From assembly GCA_947589015.1 (NCBI GenBank), contig CANPZF010000018.1, forward strand, positions 1 through 39,006: DNA of 39,006 nt. The letters are read 5' to 3'. Below, in pieces: positions 15,997 to 25,720 of this stretch; within the stretch, counting starts at the first letter, position 1, and every line of letters starts with the position of its first letter. This stretch comes from an uncultured Clostridia bacterium (GTDB taxonomy: Bacteria; Bacillota; Clostridia; TANB77; CAG-508). A program made the position numbers and the translations under genes. The notes below the pieces were generated by a model, which did not search any database, was not told the DNA's origin, and worked only from the letters and a program-made list of their open reading frames with translations.

Positions 15997-16857
15997 ATGG
16001 AAGAAAAATATACATTAACAAAAAAAGCCGGTATATACGGCATGATTGGAAATATATTTTTATTAATTTTTAAAGCAACCATCGGATTTATAAGCAAAAG
16101 TCAAGCAATGATAGCAGATAGCTTTAACAGTGCAGGTGATATATTTGCTTCTCTTATGACATTTATTGGAAATAAAATTTCCAGTACACCAGTAGATTCT
16201 GACCACAATTTAGGTCATGGAAAAGCTGAGTACATATTTTCTATGTTTATAAGTATTTCAATGATTTTAGTTGCATGTAAATTACTATATGATTCTGTTT
16301 TAACTCTAATTTTCGGAAGTCAATTAACATTTTCCTGGTTCTTAATAATTATATGTATTATAACGATATTGACAAAATTATACTTATATTTCTATACAAA
16401 AAAAGCATATAAAAAACATAAAAATATATTATTAGAAGCTAATATGAAAGACCATAGAAATGACTGTATTGTAACCACATTCACTCTTGCTTCTATCTTA
16501 TTTGCTCTACTAGGAATTTATTGGATTGATAGTGTCGTTGGTATTGGCATTTCTATTTGGATTTGTTATACAGGTGTTACTATATTTATAGAAAGTTATA
16601 ACGTTCTTATGGATATTAGTATAGATGAAAAAACTAGAGATTTAATCTTAGACATTTGTCATAGTTACAAGGAAATTCAAAAAGTTGAAGATATGATATC
16701 AACCCCTGTAGGAGATAGATATTTAATTTTTATTACTATATGTGTAGATGGAAACTTATCAACTTTTGAAAGTCATAACTTAGCAGATAGTCTTGAAATA
16801 AATGTTAATGAATTAGAAAAAGTATATAAAACTGTAGTTCATGTAAATCCAATTTAA
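15997..16857 (+). CDS. Cation diffusion facilitator transporter
   Basis: 286-residue CDF antiporter with six membrane helices and a C-terminal cytoplasmic dimerisation domain (about 205-286). The metal site reads N44-x3-D48 in helix 2 (ADSFNSAGD) and D152-x3-D156 in helix 5 (KDHRND). An Asn-Asp/Asp-Asp site is reported for manganese exporters such as pneumococcal MntE, whereas zinc members usually carry His in this site, so Mn2+ (or Fe2+) export is a better guess than Zn2+. It is the only clear plus-strand gene, with its own promoter and a bidirectional terminator. Confidence 0.88.
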   Translation: MEEKYTLTKKAGIYGMIGNIFLLIFKATIGFISKSQAMIADSFNSAGDIFASLMTFIGNKISSTPVDSDHNLGHGKAEYIFSMFISISMILVACKLLYDSVLTLIFGSQLTFSWFLIIICIITILTKLYLYFYTKKAYKKHKNILLEANMKDHRNDCIVTTFTLASILFALLGIYWIDSVVGIGISIWICYTGVTIFIESYNVLMDISIDEKTRDLILDICHSYKEIQKVEDMISTPVGDRYLIFITICVDGNLSTFESHNLADSLEINVNELEKVYKTVVHVNPI

Positions 16858-16891
16858 ATACTATATTTTTTCTGTATTCTCATAACACATA

Positions 16892-16915
16892 AAAAGCCCC
16901 GAAATCAGGGCTTTT
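16892..16915. terminator. Bidirectional terminator between the CDF gene and clpC
   Basis: Stem AAAAGCCC/GGGCTTTT with an 8-base loop lies between two convergent genes. T-rich tracts follow on both strands, so it can serve both. Confidence 0.85.
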
Positions 16916-16921
16916 ACTTTA

Positions 16922-19384
16922 TTATTTTTTTACTACAACTTTTCCATCTTCTACATCAATTTTAGAATATTTATTTTTTTGCAAATTTCCATCCAATATT
17001 TCTTCTGCTAGTCTATCCTCTAGCATATTTTGAATAGTTCTTCTTAAAGGTCTAGCTCCAAAAGCCTTATCAATTCCTTTACTTGCTATCAATTCTTTTA
17101 CTTCTGGTGCTATTTCTATTTCTATTTTTTGATCTTTTAATCTTTTAACAACTTCATCTAACATAATATCAATAATTTTGCTTATTTCATCATCATTTAG
17201 TTTATGGAATACAATGATTTCATCTATACGATTTATAAATTCTGGTCTCAATTCTTTTTTTAATGCCTCCATAACTTCTTTTTTAGTTTGCTCATATTCT
17301 TGTTTATCTGCTTTTTCTTTGCCTTCTGCATTTGAACTTGAGAAACCTAAAAACTTTTTATCTGTAATTAATCTAGCACCTATATTTGAAGTCATAATTA
17401 CAACTGTATTTTTGAAGTTGACTGTTCTTCCTTGACTATCTGTTAGTCTTCCATCCTCTAATATTTGTAGTAACATATTCATAACATCTGGATGTGCTTT
17501 TTCTATTTCATCAAATAATATAACACTATATGGTTTTCTTCTTATTTTTTCGGTCAACTGACCACCTTCATCAAATCCAACATATCCAGGAGGTGAACCT
17601 ATTAATTTAGATACAGAATGTGGTTCCATATATTCAGACATATCAACTCTTATCATTGAATTTTCATCTCCAAATAGACATTCTGCTAAAGCTTTTGATA
17701 ATTCTGTTTTTCCTACTCCAGTTGGCCCCAAAAATAGAAATGAGCCTATTGGTCTTTTTGGATCCTTTAATCCAACTCTTCCTCTTCTTATAGCTTTTGC
17801 TACTGCTTCTACAGCTTCATTTTGTCCCACTACTCTTTCATGTAAACTATTTTCTAAATTCTTTAGTCTTTCATTTTCATCTTCAGTAATTTTCTTTGCT
17901 GGTATTCCTGTCCAATTACTAATTACTTCAGCAATATTTTCTTCTGTTATGTTTGTCACTGATTTTGTGTTTTTATTTTGCCACTTTTTTTGCTCCTTTT
18001 CGAATTTTTCTTTAAACTCTTTTTCTTTATCTCTTAAAGTTGCAGCTTTTTCAAATTTTTGAGCTTTTACTGCCTCTTCTTTATCCTTTTTTATATTCTC
18101 TATTTCCTCTTCCATTTTTTTCAAAGAATCTGGTTCTGTGTAAGTCTTTAATCTTGCACGAGATGCTGCTTCATCTATTAAATCAATTGCTTTATCCGGT
18201 AAAAATCTATCATTTATATATCTGCTTGATAATTTAACTGCTGAATCTATTGCTTCATCTGTAATTTTTACATTATGATGTGCTTCATATTTGTCTCTTA
18301 TTCCTTTTAAAATTGCAATTGTATCTTTTTCTGTTGGTTCATTTACTGTTACTGGACTAAATCTTCTTTCTAAAGCTGAATCCTTTTCTATATATTTTCT
18401 ATATTCATTTAGTGTTGTTGCACCTACTAATTGAATTTCTCCTCTTGCAAGTAATGGTTTTAAAATATTGGCTGCATCTATTGCACCTTCTGCTGCTCCT
18501 GCACCTACTATTGTGTGTATTTCATCTATAAAAAGTATTACATCTCCTGCCTTTTTTACTTCTGATAATGCTTTTTTTATTCTTTCTTCAAAGTCCCCTC
18601 TATATTTTGCTCCTGCTACCATTCCAGAAATATCTATTGTTACAACTCTTTTATCTTTCAATATTTCTGGAACATCACCTGCAACTATTTTTTGAGCTAA
18701 TCCTTCAACTACTGCTGTTTTTCCAACTCCTGGTTCACCAATTAAACATGGGTTATTTTTTGTTCTTCTTGATAATATTTGCACAACTCTTTGAATTTCT
18801 TCTTCTCTACCTATAATAGGATCTAATTTTCCTTCGTTGCATTTTTGTGTTAAATCCTCTCCAAATTGATTTAAAGTTGGAGTTTGATTATAACTTCCTC
18901 CTCTATTATTTGCTTTGGTTTTATTTCCTTTTTCATCACTTATAATATCTTCGCCTTCATTTATAACTTTTATAATTTCGTTATATAGTTTTGGAATATT
19001 TACATTTAGCTCTAATAAGATTCTTGTTGCTATACTATCCCCTTCTCTTAATATTCCTATTAAAAGATGTTCTGTTCCTATATAATTATATCCTAATTTT
19101 CGTGCCTCTATAAAAGCACTTTCAACTACCCTTTTGGTTCGTGGTGTAAATCCTAATGTTTCTCCAGTTTCTTCTTCTCTTCCTATTAGTTCCTCTATCT
19201 TGTCTATAATTTTTTCTGGTGTAACCTCTTGATTTGATAATACTTTAGATGCAACGCCACTACCTTCTTTCAATAAACCATATAAAATATGCTCAGTTCC
19301 TACATAGTTATGTCCTAATTCCATTGCTATTTGGTTTGCAATTTCTATTGATTTTTTAGCTCTTCCTGTAAATTTATATGTCAT
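16922..19384 (-). CDS. clpC: ATP-dependent Clp protease ATPase ClpC
   Basis: 820-residue Hsp100 unfoldase that feeds ClpP, including substrates marked with phospho-arginine by McsB. Layout: N-terminal double Clp-N repeat (residues 1-145), AAA-1 with Walker [10 protein letters not shown] (near 215) and [12 protein letters not shown], a middle domain with the UVR-like coil (about 420-460), AAA-2 with GPTGVGKTE (near 555) and Clp C-terminal domain. The YVGF pore loop of AAA-2 ([13 protein letters not shown]) is intact. Length is normal. It is the last gene of the ctsR-mcsA-mcsB-clpC operon. Confidence 0.97.
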   Translation of the reverse strand: MTYKFTGRAKKSIEIANQIAMELGHNYVGTEHILYGLLKEGSGVASKVLSNQEVTPEKIIDKIEELIGREEETGETLGFTPRTKRVVESAFIEARKLGYNYIGTEHLLIGILREGDSIATRILLELNVNIPKLYNEIIKVINEGEDIISDEKGNKTKANNRGGSYNQTPTLNQFGEDLTQKCNEGKLDPIIGREEEIQRVVQILSRRTKNNPCLIGEPGVGKTAVVEGLAQKIVAGDVPEILKDKRVVTIDISGMVAGAKYRGDFEERIKKALSEVKKAGDVILFIDEIHTIVGAGAAEGAIDAANILKPLLARGEIQLVGATTLNEYRKYIEKDSALERRFSPVTVNEPTEKDTIAILKGIRDKYEAHHNVKITDEAIDSAVKLSSRYINDRFLPDKAIDLIDEAASRARLKTYTEPDSLKKMEEEIENIKKDKEEAVKAQKFEKAATLRDKEKEFKEKFEKEQKKWQNKNTKSVTNITEENIAEVISNWTGIPAKKITEDENERLKNLENSLHERVVGQNEAVEAVAKAIRRGRVGLKDPKRPIGSFLFLGPTGVGKTELSKALAECLFGDENSMIRVDMSEYMEPHSVSKLIGSPPGYVGFDEGGQLTEKIRRKPYSVILFDEIEKAHPDVMNMLLQILEDGRLTDSQGRTVNFKNTVVIMTSNIGARLITDKKFLGFSSSNAEGKEKADKQEYEQTKKEVMEALKKELRPEFINRIDEIIVFHKLNDDEISKIIDIMLDEVVKRLKDQKIEIEIAPEVKELIASKGIDKAFGARPLRRTIQNMLEDRLAEEILDGNLQKNKYSKIDVEDGKVVVKK

Positions 19385-19404
19385 ATAAATCTCTCCTTTC
19401 TAAT

Positions 19405-20418
19405 TTATTTTTCACTAATGATTTGTTTTATAATCTCAGCCCTTTTAATATCTCTTTCTATAGCTTCATATTGTTCTCCTGTGTATTTTTGTAAATTAGC
19501 TGGTTTAGAATATAAATACAATTTTCTTATTTTTAAATCTGTTACTTCTTTTAATATTCCTAAATCTGTTCCTAATTTTACCCATGATAATAATGTACTA
19601 ATCTCTTCAGAAGATATTTTTTTACAATTAGATAATATTCCATAGCTTCTATAAATTTTATCTTCTAACGCAATTTCATCTTTTGCTAAAAATTTTCTTG
19701 CTTCTTTTTCTTGTCTTATTACTTGCTCTACTATTGCCTTTAAGTTTTCTGCTATTTCTTTTTCTGTAATTCCTAATGTCTGCTTATTCGAAATTTGATA
19801 CATATCTCCTGATGCTTGACTATTTTCTCCATAAGCTCCTCTTATAACTGTCCTTAAATTGCTTACTGCTTCTAGTATCTTATTTATGTTACCTGTTGCA
19901 TGTAGTGCAGGTAAATGTAACATAACAGAAGCTCTTAATCCCGTTCCTACATTTGTTGGGCAACTTGTTAAATATCCATATTTTTTATTAATTGCATATC
20001 CTAAAGTATCACCTATTTTTTCATCTAACTCTATTGCCAAATTTAATGTATTTTCTAAATCTAATCCACTACTAAATACTTGTATTCTTAGATGATCTTC
20101 TTCTCCTATCATAATACAAATATTTTCTTCATCATTAATTAAAATACTTCCTGTATCATTTCTTTTTAAAACAAATTCTGGACTTATTAGATTTTTTTCA
20201 ACTAAGCTCATTTTTGTTATATCATCCATATCTTTTAATTTTAAAAACTTTAGTCCATATCCTATGCTATATAAATTGTCCTTTATTTTATTTTCTAACT
20301 CTTCTATTTCTTTTTGACTATTTAATTGAAATTTAAAACTACTTAAATTTCTTGCTAATCTTATTCTTGTACTAATAGCTACATCTGAATTATTTCCACT
20401 TTGTAAATACCAATTCAT
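19405..20418 (-). CDS. mcsB: Protein-arginine kinase McsB
   Basis: 337-residue phosphagen-kinase-fold enzyme that phosphorylates arginines, marking proteins for ClpCP. Conserved pieces include STRIRLARNL near residue 16, GEEDHLRIQ, the CPTNVGTGLRASV active-site loop with the reactive cysteine (about residue 153), and RGAYGE. It follows mcsA by 16 bp and precedes clpC by 20 bp. McsB also inactivates CtsR in Bacillus, but the ctsR frame is broken here. Confidence 0.96.
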   Translation of the reverse strand: MNWYLQSGNNSDVAISTRIRLARNLSSFKFQLNSQKEIEELENKIKDNLYSIGYGLKFLKLKDMDDITKMSLVEKNLISPEFVLKRNDTGSILINDEENICIMIGEEDHLRIQVFSSGLDLENTLNLAIELDEKIGDTLGYAINKKYGYLTSCPTNVGTGLRASVMLHLPALHATGNINKILEAVSNLRTVIRGAYGENSQASGDMYQISNKQTLGITEKEIAENLKAIVEQVIRQEKEARKFLAKDEIALEDKIYRSYGILSNCKKISSEEISTLLSWVKLGTDLGILKEVTDLKIRKLYLYSKPANLQKYTGEQYEAIERDIKRAEIIKQIISEK

Positions 20419-20434
20419 TTTATAACCTCTTTTC

Positions 20435-20977
20435 TTATTTTTCTAATTTTTTAATTTCATCTCTAATTTTAGCTGCATCTTCATATCTTTCTTCTTTTAC
20501 AGCTAGTTTTAAATTTTCTTTCAATTCTTCTATTTTACTTTTATTTGAATTGCTTTTTTCATTTTCAGTAGTACTAGTTTTTTCTATTTTATTTTCTGTA
20601 ATTTTACCTATTCTTCCTACATGTCTATTACTTCCTTGAATTTTTTTAATTATATTATCTAATTTTTCTTCAAATACATCATAACAATTTCCACATCCTA
20701 ATTTTCCTGTACTTATAATATCATCAAATGTGTATCCACATTGATTACATTTTAAAGTTTTTACATCATTTATTAATGGCATATACTCTGGATTTGAAAG
20801 ATCTTCTAAAAATTCTCCAAAAAAATTTGAAAAATCAATAGGCATATTAAAACTCATATTTCCTATTCCTAATTTTTCACTACATTCTTCACATAAATTT
20901 AATTCTTTTCTTACTCCATTAATATTTTCAGAATATCTAACATTTGCCTCTCTTTTACCACAATTTTCACATAACAT
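20435..20977 (-). CDS. mcsA: McsB activator McsA
   Basis: 180 residues with four CxxC pairs in two zinc fingers (MLCENCGKRE, LCEECSEKL, LKCNQCGYTF, GCGNCYDVF) and a C-terminal UVR motif (about 148-180, ERYEDAAKIRDEIKKLE) that binds ClpC/McsB. It is the normal activator and adaptor of the arginine kinase and has the usual place after ctsR. Confidence 0.95.
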   Translation of the reverse strand: MLCENCGKREANVRYSENINGVRKELNLCEECSEKLGIGNMSFNMPIDFSNFFGEFLEDLSNPEYMPLINDVKTLKCNQCGYTFDDIISTGKLGCGNCYDVFEEKLDNIIKKIQGSNRHVGRIGKITENKIEKTSTTENEKSNSNKSKIEELKENLKLAVKEERYEDAAKIRDEIKKLEK

Positions 20978-21002
20978 TTTTATTTACCTCCTTAAATATT
21001 TA

Positions 21003-21462
21003 TTAATCTCCTAAATTTAACAACATATTTTTAAATATTCTTGCTCTTAAAACATCTCTTATTTCCTGAGATATATTAAGTACATTATCACTTGTTGCTA
21101 CCTTTAATAATTTTGCTTCTTTTGGTGTTATAAAATTATATGTTAAAAAATCACTAAGTAATATATCTACTTCATTTGAACTTAATTTTTCTCCTATGTT
21201 TTTTATAATATGCATTATATACTCAGATTTGGTACTATTTACTTTTTTAATGGTAATGTGCCCTCCGTCCTCCTCTTCTGCTTTCTACATAATAGCCTTG
21301 AGAAGGTTTAAATCTTGTTGCTATAACATAGTTTATTTGTGAAGGCACACAGTTAAACTGCTCTGCTAATTCATTCCTTTGTATTTCTATTGCTTCTTGG
21401 TCTTCTTCAAATAAATCTTTTATAAATTCTTCTATCATATCCGATATTCTCAAATTTATCAT
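21003..21462 (-). pseudogene. ctsR: ctsR, class III heat-shock repressor, split by a one-base insertion
   Basis: Two adjacent frames together make a complete ~152-residue CtsR. The first (21247-21462) gives the helix-turn-helix, including [15 protein letters not shown] and the wing start YVESRRGG, then runs into an unrelated RRAHYH tail and a stop. The second (21003-21215) gives the C-terminal McsB/ClpC-responsive domain. Dropping the single base at 21267 restores [14 protein letters not shown], matching the RGGGG wing of other CtsR proteins, and joins both halves. Either the repressor is truly disrupted or the base is a sequencing or assembly error in a GGA-repeat run. The downstream genes look intact. 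Confidence 0.85.
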
Positions 21463-21473
21463 CTCCTTTTGAT

Positions 21474-21490
21474 TTTGACTTTCTTTGACC
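21474..21490 (-). promoter_or_regulatory. CtsR operator, promoter-proximal
   Basis: GGTCAAA-GAA-AGTCAAA on the minus strand, an exact fit to the CtsR heptad repeat (A/GGTCAAA-NAN-A/GGTCAAA). It lies between the -10 box and the ctsR start. Confidence 0.9.
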
Positions 21491-21499
21491 TACAATATA

Positions 21500-21527
21500 A
21501 TTATAATATATTTTTTTATTTTATCAA
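21500..21527 (-). promoter_or_regulatory. Promoter of the ctsR operon
   Basis: TTGATA (21522-21527) and TATAAT (21500-21505) with a 16-base spacer on the minus strand. It is flanked on both sides by CtsR operators. Confidence 0.75.
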
Positions 21528-21535
21528 TTTCATTT

Positions 21536-21552
21536 TTTGACCTTCTTTGACT
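21536..21552 (-). promoter_or_regulatory. CtsR operator, promoter-distal
   Basis: AGTCAAA-GAA-GGTCAAA on the minus strand, a second CtsR heptad pair just upstream of the -35 box. The two operators bracket the promoter. Confidence 0.9.
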
Positions 21553-21590
21553 TTTAATATCTTTTATCTTTTGTTTCTCTCAATTTTTCT

Positions 21591-21746
21591 TTAATTTTCT
21601 TTATTTTTCGTCATATTTTCAAGTTCATTCACTTTTTCTTTTTGTTGCGGTAATGATACCCATGCAAAATACGAAGAAATAAATTCTCCATATTTTGTAC
21701 CGTCTTCACCTACTTCTATTAATTCATTATGCTTCTTTTCATTCAT
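21591..21746 (-). CDS. Small hypothetical protein
   Basis: A 51-residue hydrophilic frame beginning MNEKKHNELIEVGEDG and ending in a Lys/Asn/Glu-rich tail, with a central YGEFISSYFAWV. I start it at ATG 21746, just after the pyk terminator; the longer frame would start inside that hairpin. The nearest AAAGG is part of the hairpin and 12 bases away, so the ribosome site is poor. Its C-terminus abuts the ctsR promoter. Could be a real small protein or a chance frame. Confidence 0.35.
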   Translation of the reverse strand: MNEKKHNELIEVGEDGTKYGEFISSYFAWVSLPQQKEKVNELENMTKNKEN

Positions 21747-21752
21747 AAAAAA

Positions 21753-21779
21753 CACATACCTTTCTTTTATAGGTATGTG
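21753..21779 (-). terminator. Terminator of pyk
   Basis: Stem CACATACCT/AGGTATGTG with a 9-base loop, followed by TTTTTT on the minus strand, about 30 bp after the pyk stop. Confidence 0.85.
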
Positions 21780-21808
21780 CATTTTTTCAAATTTTTATTC
21801 AATTTTAA

Positions 21809-23248
21809 TTAAATTTTTACAACTCCACCCAATACTTTGTTTTCTGTTGCATCTGGTAAAATTTTTGGTCCTCCTGCTAAAACTACTTTGTCTCCTTTTT
21901 CTAATAATTCTCTTTGTTTTAAGATTTCAATTCCAGCTTCAATTGTCTTTTCTATTGATTCTTCTCCTTCTACTAAAACTGGATATACATCCCACGCAAT
22001 TGATAATTGATTATATGTTTTCTTGTTATCTGTTACTGCAAATATTGGACATCCAGGTCCCATTCCTGCAATTCTTCTTACTGAATCTCCTTTATGTGTA
22101 TATGCAACAATTGCTTTTGCTTGTAAATTTTCAGCTGTTTTACATGTCATATAAGCAATATTTCCCTCTATATCATCTGGAGAAAGTTTAAAGTCTTTTT
22201 TGTTAAATCTTTTCCAATATTTAATAGAACCTTCTATTGAATTTGCTATTCTAACCATTGTTTCTACACATTTAACTGGATATTTACCCATTGCACTTTC
22301 ACCTGATAGCATTATACAACCTGTTGCATCATATACTGCATTAGCTACATCACTAACTTCTGCTCTTGTTGGTAATGGATTTTCTTGCATTGTTTCCAAC
22401 ATTTGTGTAGCTGTTATAACTACTTTTCCAACTTCATTACATCTTTTTATAAAATGTTTTTGAACTATTGGAACTTTTTCAAATGGAACTTCAACTGCCA
22501 TATCTCCACGAGCTATCATTATACCTTGAGCTTCTGCTAATATTTCTTCAAAATTATCTATACCTTCTTGGTTTTCAATTTTACAAATAATTCCTATATC
22601 TTTTCCACCATTCTCATCTAATACTTTACGTATTGCTCTAACATCTTCTACATTTCTTACAAAAGATCCTGCTACATAATCAAATCCTACTCTAGCTCCA
22701 TCTTTTAAGTCTTGAATATCCTTTTCTTTTAATGGTGGTAATTTAACTGATACACCTGGTAAATTCATAGTTTTTCTACTTCCTAATTTATTACCATGAA
22801 CTACTTTACAATGTATATCTTTATCTACTATTTTTACAACTTCTAATTCTATTGAACCATCATCTATTAATATTTTGTTTCCTGGTACAACATCTTTATA
22901 TAATTCTTTGTAGCTAACTGATACTTTGTCTTTATCTCCTATAATATCTTCATTTACTAATACAAAGTCTTGACCGTCATCTAACATTATTTTTTCATTT
23001 TTTCCTGTTACTAACATTCCTGTTCTAATTTCAGGTCCTTGCATATCAAGTAATAATGCTACTGGTTTTTTCATCTTATCTCTTATTTGTAAAAAGTCTT
23101 GAATTTTTTCTTCTTGTTCTGGGTAACTTCCATGAGAAAAATTAATTCTCGCCATATTCATTCCAGCATTAATCATTTCCTCTAATCTTTTTTCACTTGC
23201 TGGTCCTATTGTACATACTATGTTAGTTTTCCTTAAATTCTCTTTCAT
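21809..23248 (-). CDS. pyk: Pyruvate kinase
   Basis: 479-residue enzyme converting phosphoenolpyruvate and ADP to pyruvate and ATP. The start TIGPAS, substrate loop MARINFSHG, LLDMQGPEIRTG (Glu version of the K+-dependent enzymes), signature ICKIENQEG and the GIMIARGDMAVEVP/ATQMLE segments are intact. It has the classical A, B and C domains and no extra C-terminal PEP-utiliser domain, unlike Bacillus enzymes. The gene has its own promoter and terminator, so it is monocistronic. Confidence 0.96.
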   Translation of the reverse strand: MKENLRKTNIVCTIGPASEKRLEEMINAGMNMARINFSHGSYPEQEEKIQDFLQIRDKMKKPVALLLDMQGPEIRTGMLVTGKNEKIMLDDGQDFVLVNEDIIGDKDKVSVSYKELYKDVVPGNKILIDDGSIELEVVKIVDKDIHCKVVHGNKLGSRKTMNLPGVSVKLPPLKEKDIQDLKDGARVGFDYVAGSFVRNVEDVRAIRKVLDENGGKDIGIICKIENQEGIDNFEEILAEAQGIMIARGDMAVEVPFEKVPIVQKHFIKRCNEVGKVVITATQMLETMQENPLPTRAEVSDVANAVYDATGCIMLSGESAMGKYPVKCVETMVRIANSIEGSIKYWKRFNKKDFKLSPDDIEGNIAYMTCKTAENLQAKAIVAYTHKGDSVRRIAGMGPGCPIFAVTDNKKTYNQLSIAWDVYPVLVEGEESIEKTIEAGIEILKQRELLEKGDKVVLAGGPKILPDATENKVLGGVVKI

Positions 23249-23279
23249 TTTTATATTCCTCCCTTTTTTACCATTGGTT

Positions 23280-23309
23280 ATTATACCACATATATTCTAC
23301 AAAATTCAA
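23280..23309 (-). promoter_or_regulatory. Promoter of pyk
   Basis: TTGAAT (23304-23309) and TATAAT (23280-23285) with an 18-base spacer on the minus strand, about 35 bp before the pyk start. An A-rich ribosome site with GGGAGG precedes the ATG. Confidence 0.65.
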
Positions 23310-23373
23310 CATTTTTTTTATTTTTTTATTACCAACCACATTTAAATATTTATTTATGAGCAGTAATCTTTTT

Positions 23374-24099
23374 TCATATTTGTATTACAATAATTGCATT
23401 AATAATTTTACTATTTTTATTTTCTATAACAACTATATGCTCATTTTCATTTTTTGTGTACTTACATTCTACTACATCTCCAAGCATTATCTCTTTTTTA
23501 TAGCATATTCTAAAATCTGAAAATGGTCTTTTAGCATAAACTTCTTCTGGTAGCGCTTCATATGCTAAATCTAAATAATATAAATTGTGCATATGACCAA
23601 TTATATCTATATCTCTTCTTGCTACTTTGTATGTAATGCTTGAAATGAAATTTTCTGGTATCTTTAGTTTATCCAATTCTTCCTCTAAAAATACATGTTT
23701 TTCTTCTGGTTCATAACTATTTACAATTTCTTCAGTTATTTTGCCAATTTTTCTCTTTTCAATATCTATTAATGTCCACTTTGAAGTAGCAATTACACAT
23801 AATTCTCCATTTTGATTATAAACTTCATAATCTCTATATGTATAAAATTTAAGCATATTTCTTCCCCAAGTATGTACATCTAAAATGTCTCCATATTTTG
23901 GTCTTTTTATTACTTTGACTTTCCAATCAAGCAATACCCAAGTAACTCCTGTATTTTTTATGTCATTTACTCCATATCCTACTAGGTCTGAATGATATGA
24001 ACCTATATTTTCAAACATTTCTAAAATTGCTCTATTTTTTATTTTATCATCTTTTCCGATGTCTTTTAATGGTATTTTAAATTTTTCTTTATATATCAT
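23374..24099 (-). CDS. Acyl-ACP thioesterase
   Basis: 241-residue double-hotdog enzyme of the FatA/acyl-ACP thioesterase family (PF01643), which releases free fatty acids from acyl carrier protein. Recognised by the first hotdog (residues ~1-130, including WVLLDWKVKVIKRPKYGD and VHTWGRNM) and the second with RRDIDIIGHMHNLYYLDLAYEALP, bearing the Asp/Asn/His-type catalytic region. It follows pgi by 13 bases and is likely cotranscribed. GAGGT precedes the ATG. Confidence 0.88.
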   Translation of the reverse strand: MIYKEKFKIPLKDIGKDDKIKNRAILEMFENIGSYHSDLVGYGVNDIKNTGVTWVLLDWKVKVIKRPKYGDILDVHTWGRNMLKFYTYRDYEVYNQNGELCVIATSKWTLIDIEKRKIGKITEEIVNSYEPEEKHVFLEEELDKLKIPENFISSITYKVARRDIDIIGHMHNLYYLDLAYEALPEEVYAKRPFSDFRICYKKEIMLGDVVECKYTKNENEHIVVIENKNSKIINAIIVIQI

Positions 24100-24112
24100 G
24101 TTTTACCTCTTG

Positions 24113-25423
24113 TCATTTTTCTATTTTTTTTCCTAATAGTTTAAACATATTTTTCTTATATTCCTCAACACCTGGTTGATTAAATGGATTAACTCCTAAA
24201 ATGCTTCCTGATACTGCACATGCCTTTTCAAAAAAGTATATTAATTGACCTATATTTTTTGCATCTAATTTTTCCATTTCAACGACTATATTAGGTACAT
24301 CTCCTGTTACATGTGCTTTTATTGTTCCTTCCATAGCTTTTTTGTTTATATAATCCAATCCTTTTCCAGCTAAATAGTTTAAACCATCTAAATTGTCTTC
24401 GTCAGAATTTACGATAATGTCTGATTTTGAATTTTGTACTGAAACTACTGTTTCAAATAAATTTCTTCTTCCTTCTTGTATATATTGACCTAATGAGTGT
24501 AAATCTGTTGTAAAATCTACTCCTGATGGATATATTCCTTTTTGGTCTTTTCCTTCACTCTCTCCAAATAATTGCTTCCACCACTCAGTAAAATAATGCA
24601 TTTTTGGTTCATAATTTACTAATATTTCAATATTTTTATATAACTTATATAATATATTTCTTACTACTGCATATTTATAACAATCATTTTCTTTTAGATT
24701 TGGATTATTATATTTTTCTTGTGCTATCCTTGCTCCTTCCATTAAACTGTCTATATCTATTCCTGCTGTTGCAATTGGTAATAGTCCTACTGCTGTTAGT
24801 ACAGAATATCTTCCTCCTACATTATCTGGAACTACAAATTGTTCATATCCTTCATTTTCTGCTAATGTTTTTAATGCTCCTTTTTGTTTATCTGTTGTTG
24901 CATATATTCTACTTCTTGCTTCATGAATTCCATATTTATTTTCTAATATTTCTCTAAATATCCTAAACGCTATTGCTGGTTCTGTTGTGGTTCCTGATTT
25001 TGATATTACATTTACTGAAAAGTCTCTATCTCCTATATATTCTATGAGTTCATTTATATAATTGGGACTTAAATTATTTCCTGCATATAATATTTCTGGA
25101 TATTTTCTCTGTTTAGCAGATAACATATTATTAAATGAACTTGTTAATGATTCTATTACTGCTCTTGCTCCTAAATATGATCCTCCTATTCCTATTACAA
25201 CTAATATATCTGATTCCTTTTTTATTTTTTTTGCTGCTTTTTTTATTCTATCAAATTCTTTTTTATCATAATTTGTTGGTAAATTTAGCCAACCTACAAA
25301 ATCATTTTCTAAATCTGCTCTTCTATGTAAATCTTTATGTATTATTTCTACTTGTTCCTTGTACTCTAATATACTTTTTTGGACTATTCCACTATTTTTT
25401 AAATTTAATTTTATATCTGACAT
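24113..25423 (-). CDS. pgi: Glucose-6-phosphate isomerase
   Basis: 436-residue glycolytic isomerase interconverting glucose-6-phosphate and fructose-6-phosphate. Motifs: [13 protein letters not shown] (residues ~78-90), [29 protein letters not shown], the [13 protein letters not shown] catalytic Glu region and the C-terminal [10 protein letters not shown]. The length suits the Firmicute form. It starts an operon with the thioesterase gene. Confidence 0.96.
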   Translation of the reverse strand: MSDIKLNLKNSGIVQKSILEYKEQVEIIHKDLHRRADLENDFVGWLNLPTNYDKKEFDRIKKAAKKIKKESDILVVIGIGGSYLGARAVIESLTSSFNNMLSAKQRKYPEILYAGNNLSPNYINELIEYIGDRDFSVNVISKSGTTTEPAIAFRIFREILENKYGIHEARSRIYATTDKQKGALKTLAENEGYEQFVVPDNVGGRYSVLTAVGLLPIATAGIDIDSLMEGARIAQEKYNNPNLKENDCYKYAVVRNILYKLYKNIEILVNYEPKMHYFTEWWKQLFGESEGKDQKGIYPSGVDFTTDLHSLGQYIQEGRRNLFETVVSVQNSKSDIIVNSDEDNLDGLNYLAGKGLDYINKKAMEGTIKAHVTGDVPNIVVEMEKLDAKNIGQLIYFFEKACAVSGSILGVNPFNQPGVEEYKKNMFKLLGKKIEK

Positions 25424-25479
25424 ACGTTTTCCTCTTTTCTTTTTTATTTTGTGTTTATTATATATATACTGGAAAAAAA

Positions 25480-25499
25480 ATTCAAGATTTCTCTTGAAT
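25480..25499 (-). terminator. Terminator between gerQ and pgi
   Basis: Stem ATTCAAGA/TCTTGAAT with a 4-base loop, followed on the minus strand by TTTTTTTT. It lies downstream of the inverted-repeat element after gerQ and upstream of pgi. Confidence 0.75.
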
Positions 25500-25514
25500 T
25501 TTAATATTTTTTGC

Positions 25515-25705
25515 GTTACTATTCAGACTTAAATATCTAAATATATAAAAATGAAGTGATGCGCAGTTTGGCAAAACAATTAATTTCACAGATAACTAGA
25601 TTAACTTTTCTATACTATGAACATTCTTATCATTTTCTTATATGATTATTTTTGCCAGTAAAGAACGTAATTTTTATATTTAGATATTTAAGACTGAACA
25701 GTAAC
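25515..25705. repeat. MITE-like inverted-repeat element 1
   Basis: A 191-bp unit with ~36-bp imperfect terminal inverted repeats: left end begins GTTACTATTCAGACTTAAAT, right end closes with ATTTAAGACTGAACAGTAAC. The core has no reading frame. Outside, both flanks carry TTTTAATAT-like sequence. The right end reads AATGGTTAC when viewed outward, shared with the element at 34.0 kb. No transposase is present; a non-autonomous element is the best guess, a long RNA hairpin the alternative. Confidence 0.6.
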
Positions 25706-25720
25706 CATTTTTAATATCTT

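Noticed and set aside
25480..25705. CRISPR-like repeat array near pgi
   Set aside because: The repeats are a single inverted pair plus a terminator, not evenly spaced direct repeats.
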